Source of the DNA: Pseudolabrys taiwanensis
GTDB lineage: Bacteria; Pseudomonadota; Alphaproteobacteria; Rhizobiales; Xanthobacteraceae
Assembly (NCBI RefSeq): GCF_003367395.1
Contig: NZ_CP031417.1
Coordinates: 4,340,001 to 4,404,000 of the forward strand
Direction: 5' to 3'
Length of the DNA: 64,000 nt
The translations under genes were made by a program, and so were the position numbers. Positions 42,110 to 49,880 of this stretch are shown in pieces. The notes beneath the pieces are model-generated. The model was not told the DNA's origin. It saw nothing but the letters and a program-made list of their open reading frames with translations, and made no database searches. How positions within the stretch are numbered: the first letter of the stretch is position 1; each line of letters begins with the position of its first letter.

Positions 42110-42829
42110 TCACGGCGTCGCGGCGACGCGCAAGCCGACAAGCCGCTCGAGCGTGGCTGTGTCCTTGGCGAGCACCTCTGCGCGCGCCGCATGGGCCACG
42201 GCGCCGCGCTCCAGGACGAGGGCGTCGGCCGTCAATTCGAGCGCGATCTCGGTGTGCTGTTCAACCAGGATGATCGCGATCTTGCGCTGGTCGAGCAGCA
42301 TGCGCATGGCCGCGATCAGTTCGTCGACGATGACCGGCGCGAGGCCCTCGCAGGGCTCGTCGAGCAGCAGCAGCGCCGGATTGGTCATCAGCGCGCGGGC
42401 GATCGCCAGCATCTGCTGTTCGCCGCCCGAAAGCTGGTTGCCCATGTTGCGGCGGCGCTCGTTCAGACGCGGGAACATCTTGAACACGGCCTCGAGATCC
42501 CAGGCGCCCGGGCGCGCGGCCACCGTGAGGTTTTCCTCCACGGAAAGCGACGGGAAGATCTCGCGCTCCTGCGCCACCCAGCCGATGCCCATGGTCGCGC
42601 GCTTGTGCGGCGGCACGCGCGAGATGTCCTTGCCGCGCCAGCGCACGCGGCCGCCGCGCATCTGCGTGTAGCCCATGATCGTCATCAGCGTCGTCGACTT
42701 GCCGACACCGTTGCGGCCGAGCAGGGCGAGGCTGCCATGCTCCGGCAGTTCGAACGAGACGCCGTGCAGCACGACGGCGTCGCCGTAGCCCGCGGTGACC
42801 TTTTCGAGCGTGAGCAGCGGTTCAGCCAT
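42110..42829 (-). CDS. livF: Branched-chain amino acid/amide ABC transporter ATP-binding protein LivF
   Basis: A 239-residue ATPase with Walker A GRNGVGKST, signature LSGGEQQ, Walker B LLLLDEP and switch His in VEQH. LivF-type features are the ITALxP-like loop and EREIFPSLSVEENL. It pairs with LivG on the LivHM pore. It overlaps the livG 3' end by 8 bases. In this family the real cargo can be amino acids, urea, short amides or aromatic acids. Confidence 0.9.
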   Translation of the reverse strand: MAEPLLTLEKVTAGYGDAVVLHGVSFELPEHGSLALLGRNGVGKSTTLMTIMGYTQMRGGRVRWRGKDISRVPPHKRATMGIGWVAQEREIFPSLSVEENLTVAARPGAWDLEAVFKMFPRLNERRRNMGNQLSGGEQQMLAIARALMTNPALLLLDEPCEGLAPVIVDELIAAMRMLLDQRKIAIILVEQHTEIALELTADALVLERGAVAHAARAEVLAKDTATLERLVGLRVAATP

Positions 42830-43616
42830 GATGACGCTTGCCCAGATAAACTTCGCGTACGCCTGGATCGGCGGCGATCTCGGCCGGCGTGCCTTGCGTG
42901 AACACCGCCCCCGCGACCAGCACGATGATGCGCGTCGCGAAACGGAACACGATGTGCATGTCGTGTTCGATGAACAGTACGGTCAAGTCGTCCGACAGGC
43001 CGGCGACCACCTCGAAGATGTCCCCGGACTCTTCCTGCGGCACGCCCGCCGCCGGTTCGTCGAGCAGCAGCACCTTCGGCTGCGTGGCAAGCGCCAGCGC
43101 GATCTCCAGGAGCCGCTGGCGGCCATAGGGCAACTCGCGCGTCGTCTGATAGCAGACGTCGCCGAGCTTGAGCTTTTCGAGGATGCCGTAGGCCTCCTCG
43201 ATCGCGTCCTTATTGACCGCGATGTTCTGCCAGAAACGATTGGCGATGCCGCGCCGTTCGCAGACGGCGAGCGTCACGGCTTCGAGCGGATTGAGGCCGG
43301 CGAACAAGGTGTTGATCTGGAAGGTGCGGGCGAGGCCGCGTTTGACGCGGTCCTGCGGCGCGAGCGCGGTGATGTCCTCGCCGCCGAGCGTGATCGCGCC
43401 GGCGTCGGGCTGCTGCAATCCGGTGATCAGATTGATCAGCGTCGTCTTGCCGGCGCCGTTCGGGCCGATCAGCGCATAGCGGGCGCCGACAGGAAGATCG
43501 ATCGCGATGTCGCGCGCGACCGGCAACGAGCCGAAGGCTTTTTGCAGGCCCTTTGTCGATAAAGCGGTCGCGCCTTTAGCGATCGCGTCTTGCCCTTCAA
43601 GCGCGTAGGCCGTCAT
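42822..43616 (-). CDS. livG: Branched-chain amino acid/amide ABC transporter ATP-binding protein LivG
   Basis: A 264-residue ATPase with Walker A GPNGAGKTT, Walker B VLLLDEP and FIEHDM. A signature-like LPYGRQR replaces LSGGQ-R and is normal for LivG. The N-terminal extension of about 20 residues before the first strand is longer than usual. The start at 43616 overlaps the livM stop by 4 bases (ATGA). The much longer open frame upstream is only livM read in another frame. Confidence 0.9.
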   Translation of the reverse strand: MTAYALEGQDAIAKGATALSTKGLQKAFGSLPVARDIAIDLPVGARYALIGPNGAGKTTLINLITGLQQPDAGAITLGGEDITALAPQDRVKRGLARTFQINTLFAGLNPLEAVTLAVCERRGIANRFWQNIAVNKDAIEEAYGILEKLKLGDVCYQTTRELPYGRQRLLEIALALATQPKVLLLDEPAAGVPQEESGDIFEVVAGLSDDLTVLFIEHDMHIVFRFATRIIVLVAGAVFTQGTPAEIAADPGVREVYLGKRHHG

Positions 43617-44602
43617 TTGCGCCTCCAGCGGGCGGCGATCTTCGACAGTCCGCCGACAATGCCGTTCGGCAGGAACATCACGACGACGACGAGCAGCACG
43701 CCGATCCAGAAGTACCAGTATTGCGGCGCGATGCCGGAGAACTGGTCGCGCGCGATCATGAAGATCACCGAGCCGACGAGGCCGCCATAGAGCCGCCCGG
43801 CGCCGCCGAGCACCAGCATCACCAGCACGTCGGCGGAACGTTGGAAGCTGATCGATTCCAGCGACACGGTTTCGGTGGTCTGCGCCAGCAGCGCGCCGGC
43901 GATGCCGGCGATGAAAGCGGCGATGGTATAGGCCTTGCGGATATGCGCCTGGCTGGCGGCGCCGATCGCCGGCATGCGCGTCCAGTTCTCGCGAATGCCG
44001 CGCAGCGCCAGGCCGAAGGGCGAATTGGTGATACGGCGCACGGCGAGGAACAGCACGAACAAGGTCGCCAACGCATAGCCGTAAGCGGTGTAGCCGTAGA
44101 GGTCGAACTTGAACAGGCCGAGCACCGGCCAGATCGATACGCCTTGCAGACCGTCCGAGCCGCCGGTGAGCCAATGCGCGCGGTTGGCCGCTTCGTGCAA
44201 CAGCAAGCCGAGGCCGAGCGTGATCATGATCAGCGTGAGATGGCGGAAGCGCGCGACGATGAAGCTCGACGCGTAACCGACAAGGCCGGCGAGCGTCGCC
44301 GCGACCAGCAGGCCGGTGAGCGGCTCGCCCCAGACGAACTTCGAGAAGATGCCGGCGGTGTAGGCGCCGACGCCGAAGAAGGCGGCGTGGCCGAGCGAGA
44401 CGACGCCGGCGTAACCCAGGATCAGGTCGAGCGACAGCGCGAACAGCGCCGCGATGGCGATCTGGCTCGCCAGCGACAGGTAATCGGGAAACAGGAAGAA
44501 CGGCAGCAGCGTCGCCAGCCAGAACACGATCTCGACCGGCCGCCAGCGCGACTGCGATTGCAGATAGAGTTGCGGGGACACAGGTACGCTCATTTGACTC
44601 AT
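43613..44602 (-). CDS. livM: Branched-chain amino acid/amide ABC transporter permease LivM
   Basis: A 329-residue permease with about 8-9 helices. Family segments are YAGVVSLGHAAFFGVGAYTAG near residue 65 and the EAA-like loop RAIREN-type region read here as LALRGIRENWTRMPAIG. It forms the pore with LivH. A family A repeat lies between livH and livM inside the operon, which could reduce or separate expression of the two halves. Confidence 0.9.
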   Translation of the reverse strand: MSQMSVPVSPQLYLQSQSRWRPVEIVFWLATLLPFFLFPDYLSLASQIAIAALFALSLDLILGYAGVVSLGHAAFFGVGAYTAGIFSKFVWGEPLTGLLVAATLAGLVGYASSFIVARFRHLTLIMITLGLGLLLHEAANRAHWLTGGSDGLQGVSIWPVLGLFKFDLYGYTAYGYALATLFVLFLAVRRITNSPFGLALRGIRENWTRMPAIGAASQAHIRKAYTIAAFIAGIAGALLAQTTETVSLESISFQRSADVLVMLVLGGAGRLYGGLVGSVIFMIARDQFSGIAPQYWYFWIGVLLVVVVMFLPNGIVGGLSKIAARWRRK

Positions 44603-44618
44603 TGGCGGCGACCCTTGC

Positions 44619-44683
44619 TCCGTTCATTCCCGCGAAAGCGGGAATCCAGCGCTGGGTCCCCGCTTTCGCGGGGACGAACGGAG
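44619..44683. repeat. Palindromic repeat, family A (between livM and livH)
   Basis: The best-conserved copy: ctccgttc, attcccgc-gaaa-gcgggaat, ccagcgctgg, gtccccgc-tttc-gcggggac, gaacggag. It is a fully self-complementary three-stem unit. Confidence 0.9.
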
Positions 44684-44711
44684 TATGCTGCGAATGCGGT
44701 GCTCATAATGC

Positions 44712-45575
44712 TCACCGCTTGCCGAACAGGCCGGCCGGCTTCCACATCAGCACGACCACCATGACGAGATAGATGAGGAAGGCGCCCAGTTCCGGCGCGT
44801 AATACTTGCCGGCGATGTCGGACACGCCGATCAGGCAGGCGGCGGCGAAGGAGCCGGCGATTGACCCCAGGCCGCCGACCGACACGATGATCAGCACATA
44901 GACGAGATACGTGAACGAGAACGAGGGATCGAGGCCGACGATCTCGATCGCCAGCGCGCCGCCCAAACCGGCAAGGCCGGAGCCGAGCGCGAAGGTCGCG
45001 GCGAAGGTGCGGTCGACGTCGATGCCGAGGCCGCGCGCCATGCGCTGGTTGTCGACCGCCGCGCGCACCTGGGCGCCGAAGCGCGTGTATTCGAGGCCGG
45101 CGATGAGCAGCAGCGTCACGACGATCGCGACGCCGATCAGGAACAGCCGGTAATTGCCGAGCGCGAGGCCGAGGAACGGCGTGGAGCCGCGCAGGTATTC
45201 GGGCGCCTGGATCGGCTGTTGCAGCGTGCCGAAGATGTAGGCCGCGACCGCGACGGAGATGAAGGCGAAGCCGATGGTGAGCAGCACCTGATCGAGATCG
45301 GAGGCGCGGTAGAGCTTGCGGTAGAACACGCGCTCCAGCACGACGCTCGCCAAGGCGGCGGCGACGAAGGCGGCGGGCAATGTGGCGAGAAACGGCCAAT
45401 GGAAGTCGTTCACCAAAGTCACGGTGACGTAGCCGCCGAGCATGGCGAAGGCGCAGTGCGCCAGATTGACGAAGTTCATCAGCCCGAGCGTCACCGACAA
45501 GCCGACCGACAGCACGAACAGCAGCATGCCGTAGGCCAGACCGTCGAACAGGACGCCGAAGAAGGGAGGGAGCAT
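44712..45575 (-). CDS. livH: Branched-chain amino acid/amide ABC transporter permease LivH
   Basis: A 287-residue permease with about 8 helices. Family segments are LSVGLSVTLGLMNFVNLAHCAFAMLG at the N-terminus, the loop TRFGAQVRAAVDNQRMARGLGI that contacts the ATPase, and FALGSGLAGLGGALA. It partners LivM. The binding-protein gene lies upstream across a 236-base gap holding a family D repeat and a hairpin. Confidence 0.9.
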   Translation of the reverse strand: MLPPFFGVLFDGLAYGMLLFVLSVGLSVTLGLMNFVNLAHCAFAMLGGYVTVTLVNDFHWPFLATLPAAFVAAALASVVLERVFYRKLYRASDLDQVLLTIGFAFISVAVAAYIFGTLQQPIQAPEYLRGSTPFLGLALGNYRLFLIGVAIVVTLLLIAGLEYTRFGAQVRAAVDNQRMARGLGIDVDRTFAATFALGSGLAGLGGALAIEIVGLDPSFSFTYLVYVLIIVSVGGLGSIAGSFAAACLIGVSDIAGKYYAPELGAFLIYLVMVVVLMWKPAGLFGKR

Positions 45576-45626
45576 CGAATATCCGGTAGTTGAGTTCGGT
45601 CTGTGGTCCGCTTGTGCGTTTTCTAG

Positions 45627-45736
45627 GTCATTCCGGGGCGCGAGCGTAGCTCGCGAACCCGGAATCCAGAAGAGCGGTAAGGCCTTCGTTTGGGCTGGAT
45701 TCCGGGTCCGGCGCTGGCGCGCCGTCCCGGAATGAC
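45627..45736. repeat. Long palindromic repeat, family D
   Basis: gtcattcc and ggaatgac ends with cccggaatcca and tggattccgggt internal arms, and a small gcgcgagc/gctcgcg hairpin. About 110 bases between livH and livK. Confidence 0.75.
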
Positions 45737-45751
45737 TGCTTTAGATACAAC

Positions 45752-45781
45752 AGATGGGGCGACCATCACAGTCGCCCCATC
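45752..45781 (-). terminator. Hairpin downstream of the livK gene
   Basis: tggggcgac pairs with gtcgcccca around a short loop, 30 bases after the binding-protein stop on the minus strand. No strong T-run follows (tgttgtat), so it may only partly terminate and allow read-through into livH. Confidence 0.55.
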
Positions 45782-45811
45782 CGGTAGCGGACGCCGTCCT
45801 GGAACGAGCGC

Positions 45812-46981
45812 TTACTTGTGCGTCGGGTCCTTCACGTCCTTGACCGTGTCGAACTCGACATTGACGATCTGGCCGCCGACCTTCTCGACCTTGCGGATAT
45901 AGACGTTCTGCACGATGTCGCGCGTATCCGGATCGATCGAGACCGGGCCGCGCGGGCTCTCCCATTTCATGCCCTTGGCGGCGGCGATCAGCGAATCGCC
46001 GTCGGCCTTGCCGCCGGTCTTCTTCAGCGCCTCGTAGATGAGGTGCATGCCGTCATAGCCGCCGAGAGCGAAGAAGTCCGGGTTGCGCTTGAACTCGGCA
46101 TTGAACGCCTTGACGAAGTCCTCGTTCATCTTGGACTTGTGGTTGTAGTCGTAGTGCCACGCCGACAGCCGGCCGAGCGCGAGATCGCCCAGCGCCTTAA
46201 CCGCGGTCTCGTCGACCGGTTCGCCGGTCGAGAAGATCTTGATCTTGTTCGGGTCGATGCCGCGTTCGGCGAAAGCCTTGCCGATCGCGCCGGGCTGCGC
46301 GCCGCCGGGCACGAAGACGAAGATCGACTCGGGGTTGAGGTCCTTGGCGCGCTGCACGAAGGCGGAGAAATCCGGATTGGCAACCGGCATGCGCACGGAG
46401 CCGACGATCTCGCCGCCGGCCGCCTTGAACGCCTTCTGGAAGCCGGTCTCGGCGTCGATGCCCGGGCCGAAGTCCGACACCATCGTGTAGGCCTTCTTCA
46501 CGCCGCCTTTGGTGGCGGCCCAGGTGCCGAGCGTTTCGGTGATCTGCGGCAGCGTCACCGAGACGCGTACAATGTACGGCGACTTCTCGGTGACCACCGA
46601 GGTCGCGGCGTTCATATTGACCAGCAGCTTCTTGGCTTCGGTCGCGACGCCGGCGGCGCCGAGCGCTTCCGGGGTCAGCGTGAAGCCGGCGAGGATGTCG
46701 GCCTTGTCGCGGACGATCAGTTCCTGCGCCAGGCGCTTGGCGACGTCCGGGTTCGGGCCGCCGGTATCCTTGCGGATGACTTCGATCTTCTTGCCGGCGA
46801 CGGTGTCGCCGTGCTGCTTCATGTACAGCTTGATGCCGTTGTCGATCTGGTTGGCGGTGTCGGCGAACTGGCCCGAATAGGCGCTGATGATGCCGACCTT
46901 GACGGTGTCCTGCGCCGATGCGGTGGCGGAGACCAGCGTCGCCGCGGCGAGCGCGACGCCGGTGTAGAGTGCGCGGTTCAT
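45812..46981 (-). CDS. livK: Branched-chain amino acid/amide ABC transporter binding protein (LivK family)
   Basis: A 389-residue periplasmic binding protein. The signal peptide ALYTGVALAAATLVSATASAQ is followed by VKVGIISAYSGQFADTANQI, the type I fold start of the LivK/amide family. GGYDGMHLIYEALKKTGG near the end is also typical. The ATG at 46981 has a strong gggaggg site. It is the first gene of the livKHMGF set. The ligand is uncertain, and the family covers amino acids, urea, amides and aromatic acids. Confidence 0.9.
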   Translation of the reverse strand: MNRALYTGVALAAATLVSATASAQDTVKVGIISAYSGQFADTANQIDNGIKLYMKQHGDTVAGKKIEVIRKDTGGPNPDVAKRLAQELIVRDKADILAGFTLTPEALGAAGVATEAKKLLVNMNAATSVVTEKSPYIVRVSVTLPQITETLGTWAATKGGVKKAYTMVSDFGPGIDAETGFQKAFKAAGGEIVGSVRMPVANPDFSAFVQRAKDLNPESIFVFVPGGAQPGAIGKAFAERGIDPNKIKIFSTGEPVDETAVKALGDLALGRLSAWHYDYNHKSKMNEDFVKAFNAEFKRNPDFFALGGYDGMHLIYEALKKTGGKADGDSLIAAAKGMKWESPRGPVSIDPDTRDIVQNVYIRKVEKVGGQIVNVEFDTVKDVKDPTHK

Positions 46982-47307
46982 GTTTTTCCCTCCCGAGGAT
47001 CCCGAACAGATACCCTTGAGGGCGGACAATGCCCGACCTTCCCCGCAAAGAAAAGCGTTCCGCGTCAATGCGCGGCATATTGCCGTGATTGGTCGACGCG
47101 GCGCGCCACCACTCTCGCGCGCGGCCGGTCAGCTCGGTTGGGCGTCCCACCGTTGTGCGGCGCACACGCTGGGCGCACGGTTGGTCGGCGTAGGGTGGGT
47201 TAGGCGCGGAGCGCCGTAACCCACCAGCGTCATGCGGCGTGGAGTCAGCCAGTGGGTTACGCGCCTTCGGCGCTAACCCACCCTACGCATTTCGCCGACG
47301 GAGTCGT
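46982..47307. other. Intergenic region upstream of livK
   Basis: A 326-base region holding the livK promoter area (no convincing -35/-10 pair seen) and a family E repeat at 47188-47288. No gene was supported. Confidence 0.4.
47188..47288. repeat. Long palindromic repeat, family E
   Basis: gcgtagggtgggttag pairs with ctaacccaccctacgc, and ggcgcggagcgcc and gcgccttcggcgc form inner hairpins next to gtaaccca/tgggttac. About 100 bases, a single copy in this window. Confidence 0.85.
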
Positions 47308-48177
47308 TCAGCTCAACGACAGCGTCGCCCGCTCATATTGGCCCGCGCCCATCGCGCCCTCGGGGAAGATGCCGTGGGCGGCAATCCACTCGAACGACTC
47401 TTCGTAGACCTCCTTGGTGTAGGGCTCGAACACCAGACGTTCGCCCGGCCCCCAGCGCCGCGTGTCCATCTTGGCGTGGAAGCGGTCGGGGAATTCGTTC
47501 TTGTAGTAGTGCGTGTAAAGTTCCGGCCGCAGGTCGATGTCGCGTTGGGCGCGCCGCAGGGCGCGGAAGAACTTGCGAAGGTCTTCCGCGTCGGGATTGC
47601 CGTGGATCATCGTGCCGATCATGAAGGTGGCGTCGATCACTTTGCGGTAACCGAGCTGCTCGGCGAAATAATACGGCCCGTTGAACAGATGCACCGCCGG
47701 CGCCGAGCCTTCGAACAAGTGCTCCATGCGCTTGAACAGCATGCCGGTCTCGTAGCGCAGATTGATCTCTTCCGGCTTCAGATACTGCTCGAGCGCCTGC
47801 ACCGTCGCGTAGTGGCTGCCGGACTGGTAGCCGACGGAGATCGGCACGCCGGCGAGATCGGCCGGCGTCTTGATCGGCGAATCGGGGGCGACGAAGATGC
47901 CCGCGGTCGCGACCGAATAGACATCGGTCAGCATGCGGCCGTGGCCGTTCGAGGCGGCGACGTTCACGGTCCAGTGGCAGGCGCAGGAGACGTTCGCCGT
48001 GCGGCCTTCCTCGAAGGATTGGAAAGCGCCCTTCGAGCCTTTGTCGTGCTGCTTGCCGTCGGTCGAGCGCATCAGCTCGCGGAACTCGTAGTCGAGTCCT
48101 TCATCGACGAAGTACCCCTTCTCGTCCGCCACCCATTCCTGCAGGCGGAAATGCGGTTCGATGATGAACTTGGCCAT
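47308..48177 (-). CDS. ABC-transporter binding-protein-like protein without signal peptide (NMT1/SsuA-like fold)
   Basis: A 289-residue protein with features of the nitrate/taurine/thiamine-precursor binding fold: an early FVDEGLDYEFR, IFVAPDSPIKTPADLAGVPISVGYQSGSHY (the hinge and ligand loop), and a C-terminal helical part. The ATG at 48177 has a good gggaga site and gives MAKFIIEPHFRLQEW with no signal peptide or lipobox, so it should stay in the cytoplasm. It could be a sensor or an enzyme of the related THI5 or decarboxylase-like groups rather than a transport component. No permease gene adjoins. It lies next to the GntR regulator, separated by a family B repeat. Confidence 0.7.
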   Translation of the reverse strand: MAKFIIEPHFRLQEWVADEKGYFVDEGLDYEFRELMRSTDGKQHDKGSKGAFQSFEEGRTANVSCACHWTVNVAASNGHGRMLTDVYSVATAGIFVAPDSPIKTPADLAGVPISVGYQSGSHYATVQALEQYLKPEEINLRYETGMLFKRMEHLFEGSAPAVHLFNGPYYFAEQLGYRKVIDATFMIGTMIHGNPDAEDLRKFFRALRRAQRDIDLRPELYTHYYKNEFPDRFHAKMDTRRWGPGERLVFEPYTKEVYEESFEWIAAHGIFPEGAMGAGQYERATLSLS

Positions 48178-48222
48178 GGTCGTTTCTCCCTTTCTGATTC
48201 TTTGTCGCTTGCTCAAGCCTAT

Positions 48223-48337
48223 CTCCGTCATCCTGAGGTGGCCGCGTAGCGGCCCTCGAAGGATGAACGGCCAAGACCTTGACGAATTGGCCGTCGCCCT
48301 TCGAGGCTCGCTTTGCTCGCACCTCAGGGTGACGGAG
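48223..48337. repeat. Long palindromic repeat, family B (copy 2)
   Basis: ctccgtcatcctgaggtg pairs with cacctcagggtgacggag, with the same inner cctcgaagg/cccttcgagg arms as at 37568. Confidence 0.88.
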
Positions 48338-48361
48338 CTGGCTCAATGCACGTTGGTCTTC

Positions 48362-49147
48362 TCAACAACACCGCCCCTCTTCGGAGGCTTCATGCGACCC
48401 ATGCTCGGCGACGCGCCGGGCACGGATCATCTTGACGTGGTCGTCCATCAGCGCGCGCGCCGCGGCGGCGTCGCGCATCTCGATGAGATCGACGAGCTTT
48501 GAATGAATCTCGATGATGTGCCGCGCCAGCTTCGGCGTCGCGGTGACGTTGCGGCGCGGCCACGACACGTGTTCGAGCGAGACGAGCTGCACGACCAGCA
48601 CGCGATTGTGCGAGGCCTCGGCGACCGCGAGATGGAAGTCGCGCGACAGCCGGGTGAACGTGTCGAGATCGTCCATCGCCGCTTCGGCTTCGGCGAGCAG
48701 GCGGCGCAACGTCACGATGTCTTCGGCCGTTGCGTGTTCGGCGGCAAGCTCCGCACCGAGCGCTTCAATCGCGCGCTGCGCATCCATGATCTCGGGCACG
48801 GTGACGCCGGTGAGATCGAGCTGCACCGCCAAAGCCTCGGCGAACAGCCGCGGATTGCCCGCCGCGATGCGGGCGCCGCCGCCTTTGCCCATGCGAATCT
48901 CGACGATGCCGAGCGCCTCGAGCGTGCGCAGCGCGTCGCGCGCGACGATGCGGCTGGTGCCGAAGCGGGCGGCGAGGTCCTTTTCGGTGCCGAGGAAGTC
49001 GCCGGGCTTGAGCTCCTTGGCGAAAAGCTGGTCGCGCACCTCGGCGACGATCTGCGCCGAGAGCGAGGACGAGCGGCCGGCAAACATGATGCGCGCGGTC
49101 AATTTGCCGCTCATCGTCACCGGTTGGCGCTGCGCCTTCAGGGGCAT
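48362..49147 (-). CDS. GntR-family transcriptional regulator (FadR subfamily)
   Basis: A 261-residue regulator. The N-terminal winged helix-turn-helix (about 30-95) shows DQLFAKELKPGDFLGTEKDLAARFGTSRIVARDALRTLEALGIVEIR. The C-terminal FCD-type helical domain (about 110-240) carries the metal-ligand histidines in SRDFHLAVAEASHN and in the IEIHSKL helix. The ligand is probably a small organic acid. A palindrome about 50 bases upstream of the start may be its operator. Target genes are not certain. The binding-protein-like gene downstream and itself are candidates. Confidence 0.88.
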   Translation of the reverse strand: MPLKAQRQPVTMSGKLTARIMFAGRSSSLSAQIVAEVRDQLFAKELKPGDFLGTEKDLAARFGTSRIVARDALRTLEALGIVEIRMGKGGGARIAAGNPRLFAEALAVQLDLTGVTVPEIMDAQRAIEALGAELAAEHATAEDIVTLRRLLAEAEAAMDDLDTFTRLSRDFHLAVAEASHNRVLVVQLVSLEHVSWPRRNVTATPKLARHIIEIHSKLVDLIEMRDAAAARALMDDHVKMIRARRVAEHGSHEASEEGRCC

Positions 49148-49196
49148 GGGGCGTCCTCGCGTGCGAGGGGAAGTATGGCACCGGCTATAAAATAGT

Positions 49197-49211
49197 AAAG
49201 ATACTATCTTT
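49197..49211. promoter_or_regulatory. Palindromic operator candidate upstream of the GntR gene
   Basis: AAAGATA-c-TATCTTT, perfectly symmetric, 50 bases before the GntR start and within an AT-rich stretch. FadR-type regulators often bind such short palindromes to control themselves. Confidence 0.5.
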
Positions 49212-49275
49212 TATAGTACAATATACCTAGGTCTATTGACGCCTGTACCGCGAAAAGATTATAGTCCTTGCGCTT

Positions 49276-49528
49276 CGTTAGGGCCCTGGCGTCATCTAGA
49301 GGCGCCGCGGGCTCTAACGGGGCCGGCGCGTCGACAATGCGCGCCGTTGGTGGAGCGCCGGGAGGCGCAGCGCCCGGGCGGCAGGCCTCGCAAACCTGCC
49401 GCATGAGGCGCGCGCGCCTCGAAGCAGGCTTCGTAACCCTGCTTCGTCATTCGGCGCGCGGCGGGCCCGATCGCAAGGGCTCCGCCAAAAGGGGTCTCGC
49501 AAACCCCTTGGCGCCTCCCGGCGCTCCA
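49276..49528. other. Structured element: 18-bp outer stem with iterated hairpins
   Basis: A leading 11-bp hairpin (49276-49286 with 49309-49319, one G-T pair) is followed by an 18-bp perfect inverted repeat (49351-49368 with 49511-49528). Inside it are three hairpins with 9-nt loops: 49378-49402 (loop cctcgcaaa), 49420-49446 (loop cttcgtaac) and 49484-49512 (loop tctcgcaaa). A possible fourth lies at 49460-49486 (loop gatcgcaa). The repeated loop sequence with different stems indicates conserved structure rather than chance GC content. It could be a structured RNA or a complex repeat element. Confidence 0.6.
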
Positions 49529-49683
49529 TTCCCTTCGGGGAAAAGGAAAAAGGGACATCGGCCTACCCGGGGCCGTCAAAGAATGCGGGCGGCGGAGCGT
49601 TGGCTTGCGCGCCGAAACCCCGGCGAATGCGCGCTGTTTGAAATTTTGAAGCGAAGAGATCGGGAGCGACGCCACACACGCGG

Positions 49684-49830
49684 CGTCATGCCCGGGCTTG
49701 ACCCGGGCATCCATGATGACGCGCCACGAAGATGAGCCGTACTTCTAACTTACTTGTGGGATGGCCTCGTGGATTGCCGGGTCATAAGGGCGTTCACGCC
49801 CGTCTGCGACGGGCTATGCCCGGCAATGAC
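49684..49830. repeat. Palindromic repeat material, family C (copy 2, composite)
   Basis: A first hairpin at 49684-49721 (cgtcatgcccggg, cccgggcatccatgatgacg) and a second at 49769-49830 (ggattgccggg, cccggcaatgac) with an inner gggcg/cgccc. It lies after the metE-like gene. Confidence 0.65.
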
Positions 49831-49880
49831 CGCGTGGAGACGCGCGGCTCGCGCCGCGCTCCTCACCATGAGGGACCGGC

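Larger units (their letters stand above)
49148..49880. other. Long non-coding region with structured DNA/RNA element and repeats
   Basis: This 733-base gap holds the GntR operator candidate (49197-49211), a strongly structured block (49276-49528) and family C repeat material (49684-49830). Several open frames cross it on both strands, but they mirror each other, have no ribosome sites and are made of repeat sequence, so no gene is called. Confidence 0.6.

Noticed and set aside
42822..44627. 601-codon frame suggesting a LivM-LivG fusion
   Set aside because: The first half is livM read in the wrong frame. The true livM frame has the membrane helices and overlaps livG by only 4 bases.
49292..49735. 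Open frames on both strands in the gap after the metE-like gene
   Set aside because: They consist of hairpin and repeat sequence, mirror each other and lack ribosome sites. The region is better described as structured non-coding DNA.
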